From: Edaphobacter acidisoli
Lineage (GTDB): Bacteria; Acidobacteriota; Terriglobia; Terriglobales; Acidobacteriaceae
NCBI RefSeq assembly: GCF_014642855.1
Contig: NZ_BMJB01000001.1
Span: forward strand, 62,001-126,000
Direction of reading: 5' to 3'
DNA: 64,000 bases
The position numbers were made by a program, and so were the translations under genes. This document shows, one piece after another, positions 54,632-62,801 of this stretch. How positions within the stretch are numbered: position 1 is the first letter of the stretch; each line of letters begins with the position of its first letter. The notes under the pieces were generated by a model, which saw only the letters and a list, made by a program, of their open reading frames with translations, had not been told where the DNA came from and did not search any database.

Positions 54632-55831
54632 TTAAGAAGCTCCCGTTGTTTGAAGGCCCATTGGCAAGGATGATGAATATGAGAAAAGTTCTCCAACCAG
54701 CGGCTGTAAGTATTTCCGAAATTCCGCAGTCACTGCCAGCGGCCCTGCGGTTAACCATTCTGGCGGAATCGTGCGCTCTATCCCCGCAGCAGTTTTGAGT
54801 GGCACAAGTTTGTAGCCATTGGAGCCAGGATCCTGGATGGGGCGCAGAGCTACCATCTTTTCAGTTTCGCCGGCTGCGAGAGCGGCAATTGCCGCGCGGC
54901 CGACGAGCTCGGCATCCTTCTGGTCCTGCGCGGAGACCAGCGCCCTGGAAGCGCGGCCAAGCAGGCCAGGCTTCTCGGAGCGGCACCGGATTTTGAGATT
55001 TTCCGAGACAACACCTGCGAGGAATTGCCCAACACCACCAGTCATCGGCCGCTTGAGTGGGTCAAGCTGAGATGCGTCGCGCACCTGGTAGACAGGATCT
55101 CCATCCGCATCACGTATGCCTTCAGATACAACTACAACCGCCCAGCCATGACGTGCCACGACTTTATCGAGGTCTGCGAGAAAACGCTCTTGATGAAACG
55201 CAATCTCCGGAATGTAGACTAGGTGCGGCGCGTCGTCGGCATCGACGGCGGCCAGGGTTGATGCCGCGGCGAGCCATCCCACGCTTCTGCCCATCGTCTC
55301 CAGGATCGTCACTGGTTGTGGCAGCGAGCGGAGGTCCAAGCCAAGGTCGCGGGTGGACTGCGCAATAAACCGTGCGGCACTTGCATAGCCAGGGCAGCGG
55401 TCTGTGGAAGCGATATCGTTGTCGACGGTTTTGGGGATACCGACGATTTGTATTTCAAAGCCCGCTTCACGGCAGAAAGTGCTCACTCGATCGGCGCCAT
55501 GCATCGTTCCGTTACCGCCCATAAAAATCATCTGCTGTATATCATGACGACGCAGATGCTCCACGACACGATGAAGATCATTCTCTGTGGGCTTAAAACG
55601 TGATGAACCGAGGGCAGCTCCCGGTGTGTTGCGCAGAAGCTCCAGCTCGCGAACAGTCATCCCACTCAGGTCAATGATATTGTCCTTAGCGAGACCATCC
55701 ATTCCGAAGTGCGCGCCGAAAATACGATTGTTACCGTGCGCGAGACTTTCACTGATTGCGCCGGCCAAACTGGCATTGAGAACAGCCGTTGGCCCGCCGC
55801 CCTGCACGATCATGAGGCTTTTGGTTCGCAT
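54632..55831 (-). CDS. Phosphofructokinase-family kinase, candidate sulfofructose kinase
   Basis: 399 residues from ATG 55831, which starts MRTKSLMIVQGGGPTAV; an ATG nine codons earlier lies in the promoter zone. Group-A PFK: phosphate loop QGGGPTAVLN (about 10-19), GGNGTMHGADR (about 105-115) and GIPKTVDNDI (about 131-140) with the catalytic Asp. GGNG in place of GGDD at the donor site suggests ATP rather than pyrophosphate, though the PKTVDND lysine is of the PPi-type clade. Also present: LETMGRSVGWLAA and PMTGGVGQFLAG. Would phosphorylate sulfofructose at C1 (or fructose 6-phosphate). Followed after four bases by the isomerase gene. Confidence 0.8.
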   Translation of the reverse strand: MRTKSLMIVQGGGPTAVLNASLAGAISESLAHGNNRIFGAHFGMDGLAKDNIIDLSGMTVRELELLRNTPGAALGSSRFKPTENDLHRVVEHLRRHDIQQMIFMGGNGTMHGADRVSTFCREAGFEIQIVGIPKTVDNDIASTDRCPGYASAARFIAQSTRDLGLDLRSLPQPVTILETMGRSVGWLAAASTLAAVDADDAPHLVYIPEIAFHQERFLADLDKVVARHGWAVVVVSEGIRDADGDPVYQVRDASQLDPLKRPMTGGVGQFLAGVVSENLKIRCRSEKPGLLGRASRALVSAQDQKDAELVGRAAIAALAAGETEKMVALRPIQDPGSNGYKLVPLKTAAGIERTIPPEWLTAGPLAVTAEFRKYLQPLVGELFSYSSSLPMGLQTTGAS

Positions 55832-55881
55832 TTTCTTCTTATAGTGGGTGCAACACAAACACTAGCGCGACTCACAAAACA

Positions 55882-55906
55882 TACAATCGATTGTAAAAGA
55901 TTGTCA
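55882..55906 (-). promoter_or_regulatory. Operator-like site upstream of the kinase-isomerase operon
   Basis: Perfect 14-base palindrome TACAATCGATTGTA at 55882-55895, extended to 55906 by AAAGATTGTCA. Read leftward it is TGACAATCTTTT, A, CAATCGATTG. The same arrangement recurs at 60378-60400 and 60437-60459, with a looser one at 57105-57125. About 50 bases from the kinase start. Confidence 0.65.
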
Positions 55907-55929
55907 AGGTGAATCAGCGGTAAAAATTT

Positions 55930-57063
55930 TTACCGTATCAGTACTCCGGCAGATTGATACGGGATTCCGCTGATCGTTGTTGTAACTTCAGGCAAATCAG
56001 GAGTGCCAGTCAGTCGTTCAATAGACCCATCTAGCAAAAGAACGGTATCCTCAATCTTCGCTCCCTGCAGACTGGGATTCCACGCGAATGCCTGCGATTT
56101 GCTTACATGCTCTGCACCTCCAGGCCGCGCGACCCATTCGCGCTCCAGATAGCCTGTGGCCCCTCCCTGATGGTGCATCCGCTCCTCGCCCGTGAACCCG
56201 GCGGCAGCATATGCATCGGCTGCTACTTGAAACAGAGCATCACTACTTGCTCCCGCACGTGTGGCGGCAAGTAGCTTGGCATTTACGCTCGCTACGGCGT
56301 GGAACTTCTCATCAAGTTCGGCAGGCATAGCTCCGAAGTGCACAAGGCGTGTGATGGAGACCGAGAGGCCCCAGCGGCGGGCGCAGAAGTTCAGCATGCC
56401 AAACCTATCTAATACGCCGTTTCTTGGTACGGCATGGCGATAGCTGCGCACTCGATTATCTACGGCGGTAAGATAGACGCTGGGTATGATATGTCGCGAG
56501 AATAGCCGCTCGGCGAGCATCCCTTCTATCATCATCTCGCCCATACCCGGTTTCAGCTCCTGCAAGAGCGTGGAGGCAGAATTAGCTACGTGGTGTCCAA
56601 GCCAGCGATAACGCTGTACTTCGCTCTCCAAGAGTTCGAGCCGCAGCGGTTGCAGAGACACGACCGTGGCAAACGATGTCGGCGTATCTGAAGCAATCCT
56701 TCCATTGCCGACGGTCCTGTGTACCGCTCCCTCAATGTCGTTTGCATACCACGGCTCGACGAGTGGCTTGTAATCGAGTTGACAGAATTCCTCGTCGGCG
56801 AGGCGGGGAGCTTCGTTATTGGTCGTAAGGTAGAACGCTTCGCCGTGTTTCGTTATCAGCAGACTGCCGACGCCAGTCTCTCGGAGCATGGGGACTCGCA
56901 CATCAACCATGCCCGCTGTTGCCCAGGCAATGTTCTCGTGCCTGGAGATGAGGACCGCATCGAAGCCTCGTTCCTGAAGCAGAGCAAGAATCTGCGCGCG
57001 CTTGGCTGCTGCTTCCGCTTGCAGGACGCTCGGCTGAGGTTTCCAGTCCACTCTATCGATCAC
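55930..57063 (-). CDS. M24 (creatinase/prolidase-fold) protein lacking metal ligands
   Basis: 377 residues from GTG 57063 (AGGAG seven bases upstream). The pita-bread fold is recognisable: N-terminal domain with RAQILALLQERGFDAVLISRHENIAWATAG, then RFGMLNFCARRWGLSVSITR and AKIEDTVLLLDG. The two Asp ligands of active M24 enzymes are replaced by Asn225 and Ser236, and the first Glu by Asn329; only His297/298 and Glu338 remain. A peptidase role is therefore unlikely. It may bind or process a small molecule in the sulfo-sugar pathway. Upstream of, and same strand as, the kinase gene; divergent from the DUF5054 gene. Confidence 0.78.
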   Translation of the reverse strand: MIDRVDWKPQPSVLQAEAAAKRAQILALLQERGFDAVLISRHENIAWATAGMVDVRVPMLRETGVGSLLITKHGEAFYLTTNNEAPRLADEEFCQLDYKPLVEPWYANDIEGAVHRTVGNGRIASDTPTSFATVVSLQPLRLELLESEVQRYRWLGHHVANSASTLLQELKPGMGEMMIEGMLAERLFSRHIIPSVYLTAVDNRVRSYRHAVPRNGVLDRFGMLNFCARRWGLSVSITRLVHFGAMPAELDEKFHAVASVNAKLLAATRAGASSDALFQVAADAYAAAGFTGEERMHHQGGATGYLEREWVARPGGAEHVSKSQAFAWNPSLQGAKIEDTVLLLDGSIERLTGTPDLPEVTTTISGIPYQSAGVLIR

Positions 57064-57104
57064 TCAAAGCTCCTGGGCACTTCTGGAAATATCGGAGGGA
57101 ACGC

Positions 57105-57125
57105 TCAATAGATTATCACCGATTG
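57105..57125. promoter_or_regulatory. Operator-like site between M24 and DUF5054 genes
   Basis: TCAAT at 57105-57109 and CGATTG at 57120-57125 with exactly ten bases between, the same spacing as at 60381-60400. The middle is diverged. Lies in the 144-base divergent promoter region. Confidence 0.4.
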
Positions 57126-57207
57126 TATAGCCGGTTTGCTGATGTGTATCTTTAACGTTCGGGAACAAGCGAGGATCTGTTCTCAATGACCCAACCTGAG
57201 GAGTGTT

Positions 57208-59292
57208 ATGCGTCGGCGTGAGTTTATGAGATCGGCTCTTGTTGTTGGCGGAGCTTTTGCCTGCCACCAGGTTCCATCTTTTGCATTGTCTGCTTCCGAA
57301 GACCAGCCACAAGTCGATCCAAAGATCAAACGGGTTCTTGTCATGTTCAAGTGCCACTTTGATGCGGGCTTTATCAATACACAGGCAGCAGTCGTAAACA
57401 AGTACTTCACCGAATATTTCCCTCACGCCATTCAGGTTGCCGAGCAGCTTCGCAACTCGGGCACGGAGCGGTATGTCTGGACCACTGGATCATGGCTGCT
57501 CTACGAATACCTCGAGCAGGCCTCTGCCGAAGACCGTCGCCGTATGGAGCAGGCGATTGCTCGCGGAGACATCGCATGGCATGCGCTGCCCTTCAATTGG
57601 CAGACGGAGATGCTTGACCGCTCGATGATCGAGGGCAGCTTCGCGCTCTCGCATGCCCTCGACAGCCGCTTCGGGCGCACGACCACCGGTGCCAAGATGA
57701 CGGACGTTCCCGGGCACACTCGCGGACTGGTTGCTCCGATGGCCGCGCACGGCGTGAAGTTTCTTGATATTGGCGTCAACGATGCAAGCACTCCAGCTGA
57801 GGTTCCGGCTCTCTTCAACTGGAAGGACTCTGGCGGTTCTTTGCTTACCGTGATGTATCACCACGGATATGGTGGAGTTGCCGTGGTGCCAGGCTCGGAC
57901 CTTGCTATTGCGATTGTCGTGCGCGGCGACAACAGCGGTCCGCATACTCCATCAGAGATTGCAAAGACCTACTCTGAATTGAACGCTCGGTTTCCTGACG
58001 CGCAGGTGGTTCCAACCAGTCTTACGGAGATAGCAAATGCCGTGAGTCCGTATCGGAAGAACCTTCCCGTCGTCACGCAGGAGATTGGCGACACGTGGAT
58101 CTATGGTTGCTCCAGCGATCCCCTGAAGGTAGCGCGTTATCGTGAAGTGGCACGATTGCGACAGGCATGGATTGCGCAGGGGAAGCTTCGCTCCGGTGAT
58201 GCAACAGACTTGGCACTGCTGCGCAGCGTGCTGCTGGAAGCTGAGCACACGTGGGGCACCGACACCAAGACGTGGCTTGACTTCGATCATTACACTCCCG
58301 GCGATCTTGCCCCGATGCTCGACACGAAAAACTACAAGGTAGTGGAGTTCAGTTGGGAGGAAAAGCGCAAAGACCTCTTCGATGGGTTAGATACGTTGCC
58401 TGCTGCACTGCGTGATGAAGCGTACGCGGCAGTTCACGGTCTCGACGTGAAGGAACCGCAGTTGGCAAATGCAACTTCGGTGAGGGCAGGGAAGAGCATC
58501 GAAACAGAACACTTCATCGTAGCGCTCGACTCTAAAACCGGCGCCATTCATCGCCTGTACAACAAACAGGCCAAACGAGAGTGGGCTTCCCGGGAGCATC
58601 CGCTTGCGCTCTTCTCCTATCAGACTCTTTCGCAGCAGGACTACACAAAGTTCTTCTCGAACTATGTAACCAGCACAGCGGATTGGGCGAAGAAGGACTT
58701 TGGCAAGCCAAACATCGAGCGCTTCGGAGCGCAGAGTCGCATCTGGCTCCCTGAACTTGCAGAGACTCAAACTTCAGAGGACGAGCAGGCGCATCGTCTT
58801 CTCGCGCGGCTGGAGATTCATGATGCCGCCGCCATCCAATCCGGGGCCGCTGCTTTTCCGCAGGAAATGTACCTGGAGCTAATATTTCCGAAGGCCGAGC
58901 CTGCCCTTCACCTCAACTTCTATTGCTTGCATAAGCCCGCGACGCGCATGCCAGAGTCGCTCTGGCTCACCTTCAACCCCATCGTCGCGGATCAGCACGG
59001 CTGGATGTTCGACAAGTCGGGCGAGGCGGTGTCGCCATTCGATGTCGTTGCAACTGGCAATCGCCACATGCATGCGGTGACGAAAGGTTTCCAGCATAAG
59101 GATAGCTTTACGGTCGAGACGCTCGACGCACCTCTCGTTGCGCTTGGGGAGAAGTCACCACTGAATTTTTCAAGATCGCAGCCGGACTTGTCCGACGGCG
59201 TCCACTCGAACCTCTTTAACAACGCCTGGGGGACAAACTACATCATGTGGTATGGCGAGGACATGCGTTTCCGCTATGTCCTCCGCGCGTAG
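57208..59292 (+). CDS. DUF5054 protein, GH38-like exported hydrolase
   Basis: 694 residues with TGAGGAG just before the ATG. Twin-arginine signal (MRRREFMRSALVVGGAFA). The N-terminal barrel-like domain has FKCHFDAGF (HxD of GH38 zinc sites, about 50-58), TGSWLLYEYLEQ, HALPFNWQTEMLD and DVPGHTRGLVAPMA (probable nucleophile Asp), followed by a beta-sandwich half (FIVALDSKTGAIHRLYNKQ onward). DUF5054 enzymes are uncharacterised relatives of alpha-mannosidases. Placed inside a sulfoquinovose-type island, it is a candidate for releasing the sulfo-sugar from a glycoside, but this is inference. Confidence 0.75.
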   Translation: MRRREFMRSALVVGGAFACHQVPSFALSASEDQPQVDPKIKRVLVMFKCHFDAGFINTQAAVVNKYFTEYFPHAIQVAEQLRNSGTERYVWTTGSWLLYEYLEQASAEDRRRMEQAIARGDIAWHALPFNWQTEMLDRSMIEGSFALSHALDSRFGRTTTGAKMTDVPGHTRGLVAPMAAHGVKFLDIGVNDASTPAEVPALFNWKDSGGSLLTVMYHHGYGGVAVVPGSDLAIAIVVRGDNSGPHTPSEIAKTYSELNARFPDAQVVPTSLTEIANAVSPYRKNLPVVTQEIGDTWIYGCSSDPLKVARYREVARLRQAWIAQGKLRSGDATDLALLRSVLLEAEHTWGTDTKTWLDFDHYTPGDLAPMLDTKNYKVVEFSWEEKRKDLFDGLDTLPAALRDEAYAAVHGLDVKEPQLANATSVRAGKSIETEHFIVALDSKTGAIHRLYNKQAKREWASREHPLALFSYQTLSQQDYTKFFSNYVTSTADWAKKDFGKPNIERFGAQSRIWLPELAETQTSEDEQAHRLLARLEIHDAAAIQSGAAAFPQEMYLELIFPKAEPALHLNFYCLHKPATRMPESLWLTFNPIVADQHGWMFDKSGEAVSPFDVVATGNRHMHAVTKGFQHKDSFTVETLDAPLVALGEKSPLNFSRSQPDLSDGVHSNLFNNAWGTNYIMWYGEDMRFRYVLRA

Positions 59293-59316
59293 CTCTTACG
59301 ATGCGATTGCGATACC

Positions 59317-60321
59317 CTAGCTACCGATCGGTGTAGCCATCGCAACTCTTTCATGCAAGGGCTCTGCTGTCTTGAGGGCCACATTGACGCGAGCAATGTT
59401 TTCTACGCCTTCGGTTGAGAGCCATTGTTCGAGAGCCTTCGCGCCCTGCCTGGCATAGATGGCCATGCCATCCTGCCATGTGGCCCGTCCGCATAGTACG
59501 CCGTTGTAGGTTGCCCGGCTGTCGGTTATAAACCTGAGCGTCTCGATGAACTCCGCATTGCTGACGCCTGCTGAGAGATACACGAAAGGCTTGCTCGTTG
59601 CGGCAGACGCGTCGCGAAGATACTGTTGCGCTTCAGCAAGAGTGTAGGCGTGCTCGCCTTTGCAAGCGCTTGTTTCGGGCACATACTTCATCAGGACAGG
59701 AAGCTCTACTTTAAGCAGGTCGACGCCGTAGCGATCCTTCCCGAACTCGCGCATCGACTCGATGACGATTTGAGGCTTGCCCTTTGCGTAACGGAGATCC
59801 TTGCCGTCTCCGCCGGCAACATCGTAACCGAGCAGCTCGAGAACGAACGGGATGTCGTTTGCGCGGCATTCGTCGCCGATGCGCTCTATCCAGGCACACT
59901 TATGTTCATGGATGGCGGGTGCTTCATCGGGAACGTAATGCAGCAGGATTTTAATGCAGTCGGCTCCTGCCTCTTTCAACCGGCGCACCGACCAGACATC
60001 ATATAGATCCGGAAGGCGGGGCGGCGCAGCGTAGTAGGCAGAACGCTCATAAGCAATCATCAACCCGGCGGTGCCGCGTAGTTTCGCCGCTGGAAGGCCG
60101 TACTCGGGATCAAGAAGTATGGCCGAGGCATGTTTCGCTAAAACCTCGGTTACGATCTCCTTGAACTCGATAACGACCGATGCGGGTACGTCTTCCACTG
60201 CCTTTTCCCGAGCGATGGCCTTGCTGACGATTCCGCGCTGGTCCAGCGCCAACGCTGCGACTACTCCCTGCGAATTAGAGATGGCCTTGAGTCCAGCCAG
60301 TTTCCCCGATGTGAGCGTCAT
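59317..60321 (-). CDS. LacD/YihT-like class I aldolase, candidate sulfofructose-phosphate aldolase
   Basis: 334 residues from ATG 60321; a longer frame from 60354 would place its AAGGAGG inside the coding part, so 60321 is preferred. Family blocks: ALALDQRGIVSKA (about 24-36), AILLDPEYGLPA (about 68-79), AGADCIKILLHYVPDE and VDLLKVELPVLM with the Schiff-base lysine at about 204. LacD cleaves tagatose 1,6-bisphosphate, and the relative YihT cleaves 6-deoxy-6-sulfofructose 1-phosphate to DHAP and sulfolactaldehyde. With the isomerase, the kinase and SuyAB in the island, the second reaction is more likely. Divergent from the MFS gene; two copies of the island operator lie between them. Confidence 0.83.
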   Translation of the reverse strand: MTLTSGKLAGLKAISNSQGVVAALALDQRGIVSKAIAREKAVEDVPASVVIEFKEIVTEVLAKHASAILLDPEYGLPAAKLRGTAGLMIAYERSAYYAAPPRLPDLYDVWSVRRLKEAGADCIKILLHYVPDEAPAIHEHKCAWIERIGDECRANDIPFVLELLGYDVAGGDGKDLRYAKGKPQIVIESMREFGKDRYGVDLLKVELPVLMKYVPETSACKGEHAYTLAEAQQYLRDASAATSKPFVYLSAGVSNAEFIETLRFITDSRATYNGVLCGRATWQDGMAIYARQGAKALEQWLSTEGVENIARVNVALKTAEPLHERVAMATPIGS

Positions 60322-60377
60322 CTTGGTTGCATGCCTCCTTGTTTCCCTGTTCAAGGGATATACGGCCCTCAGTGAAT

Positions 60378-60400
60378 TGTCAATCTATTTCAATCGATTG
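60378..60400 (+). promoter_or_regulatory. Operator-like site near the aldolase promoter
   Basis: TGTCAATCTATT, T, CAATCGATTG at 60378-60400, same layout as the site at 55884-55906 (on the other strand). 57 bases upstream of the aldolase start. Two CAATC boxes are ten bases apart, so a protein could contact one face of the helix. Confidence 0.65.
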
Positions 60401-60436
60401 CTTCGAAATTGGGGCGATTGAACCCTGAGGTCATTT

Positions 60437-60459
60437 TGATTGATTGCAAAAGATTGACA
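60437..60459 (-). promoter_or_regulatory. Operator-like site near the MFS promoter
   Basis: Read leftward: TGTCAATCTTTT, G, CAATCAATCA. It is inverted with respect to 60378-60400, so the two face each other across 36 bases in the divergent region. Confidence 0.6.
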
Positions 60460-60484
60460 GGTTCTCTCTCGCAAACTTATAGTT

Positions 60485-61798
60485 TTGCGAAGCATCGTCA
60501 AGCATCATGATGTTGTGAATGGGAAATCCTCTACCGTGAACCATGCCCCTGGCGAAAATTCAGCAGCTCAGCCATCCCCTGCGTGGTCTTCGCGGAGATG
60601 GCTGATCCTTAGCTTCTTACTGGCCATCACGGTGATTAATTTCATCGATCGCCAGACTGTCTCGGTGCTCGCACCTATTATTAGACAGTTCTTCCATCTT
60701 TCAAATGAAGCTTATGGCAATGTAGTCGCCGCCTTTCAATTTGGAATGATGAGCGGCGAACTCCCAATGGGCTGGGTAATGGACAGGTGGGGATGCCGAT
60801 TGGGACTCACGCTTGCTGTCTGCTGGTGGTCAGCGGCGACTGGAGCGCAGGCATTTGTCCGTTCGGGAACCCAGCTCGGTCTTAGCCGCTTCTGGATGGG
60901 CACAAGCGAGTGCGGAAACTACTCGGGAGGGATGAAGGTAGTCTCTCAGTTCTTTCCGGTTAAAGAGCGCACGCTGGCTGTAGGTATTTTCAATAGCGGC
61001 AGCATTGTAGGGGCCGTACTCGCTCCGCCTCTAGTGGTATTTCTGGCTCACCGGTATGGTTTCCGTGCGGCATTTCTCTTTCCGGCGTCGCTTGGCGTTG
61101 TGTGGGCGATCGCCTGGTGGTTTACCTATCGCACGTTACCTGCTCCCGCAATTGAGCAGAGCTCCTCTGAGGTGCCGCTGAGCACTCTGCTGAGCCAGGC
61201 GCACGCATGGGCGATCATGCTTTGCCGCTTCTTTGTTGGCCCGGTCGTACAGTTTTACTGGTACTGGCTGCCGAGCTATCTCTACAGCGCTCGCCATATG
61301 TCGATGTTGCAGATAGGCGCGCTCTCGTGGATACCGTACTTTCTCGGTGGCATCGGCGGAGTTGCAGGCGGATGGGCTGCTGCGTCACTTCATAAATCGG
61401 GGGCAAGCAACTACCGTGTTCGAACAGTGACGATGTATTCGAGTGCGGCGCTTTGCCTGGCCAGTCTCGCGGTGCCATTTGTTGGCACGCTGGTCGCCTT
61501 CGCCGCGATTAGTCTGGTGATCTTTGCGCACAATTTTCTTTCTGCGAACATGTATGGCTGTATCACAGACCTCTTCCCGGAAAGCGCGGTTGGCCGCGCT
61601 ACCGGATTGACAGGCGTAGCAAGCGGGTTGAGTGGCCTTCTGTTTCCTCTCTTGACGGGCTTTCTCGTGGACCGCATCTCGTACAAGCCTGTCTTTGCAC
61701 TTGCAGCGATGATGCCTCTTCTCGGTACAGTCATTCTCTTCATATTGGCGCGCAAGCGCCGCTTCAACGAGTCCTCACACTCGGCATTGCCTGCTTGA
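60485..61798 (+). CDS. MFS transporter (ACS family), candidate sulfo-sugar permease
   Basis: 437 residues if TTG 60485 is the start; GTG 60515 or GTG 60536 are possible and would drop a polar N-terminus. Twelve hydrophobic helices, first at LILSFLLAITVINFIDRQTVS. Family stretches: MGWVMDRWGCRLGLTL (loop 2-3, D-R-x-G), FWMGTSECGNYSGGMKVVSQFFPVKERTLAVGIFNSGS and MLQIGALSWIPYFLGGIGGVAGG. Such anion:cation symporters carry hexuronates and sugar acids. Divergent from the aldolase with operator sites between, so uptake of sulfoquinovose or a glycoside is a good guess. The 3' end overlaps the convergent aldolase-family gene by 35 bases. Confidence 0.83.
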   Translation: MRSIVKHHDVVNGKSSTVNHAPGENSAAQPSPAWSSRRWLILSFLLAITVINFIDRQTVSVLAPIIRQFFHLSNEAYGNVVAAFQFGMMSGELPMGWVMDRWGCRLGLTLAVCWWSAATGAQAFVRSGTQLGLSRFWMGTSECGNYSGGMKVVSQFFPVKERTLAVGIFNSGSIVGAVLAPPLVVFLAHRYGFRAAFLFPASLGVVWAIAWWFTYRTLPAPAIEQSSSEVPLSTLLSQAHAWAIMLCRFFVGPVVQFYWYWLPSYLYSARHMSMLQIGALSWIPYFLGGIGGVAGGWAAASLHKSGASNYRVRTVTMYSSAALCLASLAVPFVGTLVAFAAISLVIFAHNFLSANMYGCITDLFPESAVGRATGLTGVASGLSGLLFPLLTGFLVDRISYKPVFALAAMMPLLGTVILFILARKRRFNESSHSALPA

Positions 61799-62675
61799 TG
61801 GCGAAGGGAAGCCAATTCTTGAGCCACGAAGAAAATTCGTTCGCTTGGCTAGCACGCTCATTCGTAATGGGCTGCGCGAATGTGGCTGGCGCGATTCCGC
61901 GTGTTTCCACAGCCCACTTTAGTGCCCACGGAACGGGGAACTGATCAAGTTGCTTGATCAGTTCAGCCAGCAAATGTGTGCTCCGATGAAACTCCTTCGA
62001 TGCGACCGTTTGTTGAAATATATCTAAAATCAATTCCGGCAGAGCGCAGGCGACACCGGAGACGACACCATCACAAACGCCTTCAGAGAGCGCTTTGGCG
62101 AGTACCGAGTCGTTGCCAACAATTCTGCAGGCATCAATCCCGTGGTCCTTCAAGTCGCGCAAAATCTCTAGCGATCCACTCGAGTCCTTAATTCCCACGA
62201 TATTTTCGGTTTCGGCGATTAATTGGCGAACGGTCGGCTTTTCCAGACCGGAGCTGAACTGGGGCAGGTTGTATAGAAGCACTGGAAGCCGGGTACAGCT
62301 AGCAACGGTTCGGCAATAGATATCCAGATCTTCCTGGGCATAACGGAAAAAATAAGGCATCGGTAAGAGCAGGCCATCGGCTCCTTCATCCGATGCAACC
62401 GCGCAAAGCTCCATTGCTCCTTTGGTGCTTGATGACCCTACCCCACAAAGCATCCGTGGCGCGCCGGCAGCTTTAACCGTTTGAAGAACAACTCGAAGCT
62501 CCGTCACGGTCGTCAGACAGAACTCCCCTGTAGCCCCATTCACGCCGAAGGATGTAATGCCCTTGGACAACAAAAAGCGGACTAGCGCCGTCAAGGCATT
62601 GGCATCCACTACCTCATCACGTGACCGCGGAGTGAGAAGTGCCGCATGGACGCCTGAGAACTGCTTGCTTTGCAT
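61764..62675 (-). CDS. DHDPS/KDG-aldolase family lyase
   Basis: 303 residues from ATG 62675, the normal length; the longer frame to 62798 is unlikely. (beta/alpha)8 class I enzyme: GVNGATGEFCLTT (about 44-56), Tyr135 in LLYNLPQ, Schiff-base Lys163 in VGIKDSSG. The ATGE in place of the usual TTGE and absence of lysine-pathway neighbours suggest a sugar-acid aldolase or related lyase rather than DapA. Could cleave a 2-keto-3-deoxy acid from uronate or sulfo-sugar metabolism. Divergent from the second MFS gene. Confidence 0.82.
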   Translation of the reverse strand: MQSKQFSGVHAALLTPRSRDEVVDANALTALVRFLLSKGITSFGVNGATGEFCLTTVTELRVVLQTVKAAGAPRMLCGVGSSSTKGAMELCAVASDEGADGLLLPMPYFFRYAQEDLDIYCRTVASCTRLPVLLYNLPQFSSGLEKPTVRQLIAETENIVGIKDSSGSLEILRDLKDHGIDACRIVGNDSVLAKALSEGVCDGVVSGVACALPELILDIFQQTVASKEFHRSTHLLAELIKQLDQFPVPWALKWAVETRGIAPATFAQPITNERASQANEFSSWLKNWLPFAIKQAMPSVRTR

Positions 62676-62801
62676 CAGTGTGTTTGATCCTCGTTCCATA
62701 GGATATAGACAGACACCTGCCTGGTCGCTATAGGATTTCGTTGTCATGTTCACAGCGTCATCCGCGGCTCTCGCATACTCATACTCACCGGTGCGCACAT
62801 T

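Noticed and set aside
55930..57063. Xaa-Pro aminopeptidase as name for the M24 protein
   Set aside because: Three of five metal ligands are replaced, so peptidase activity is unlikely.
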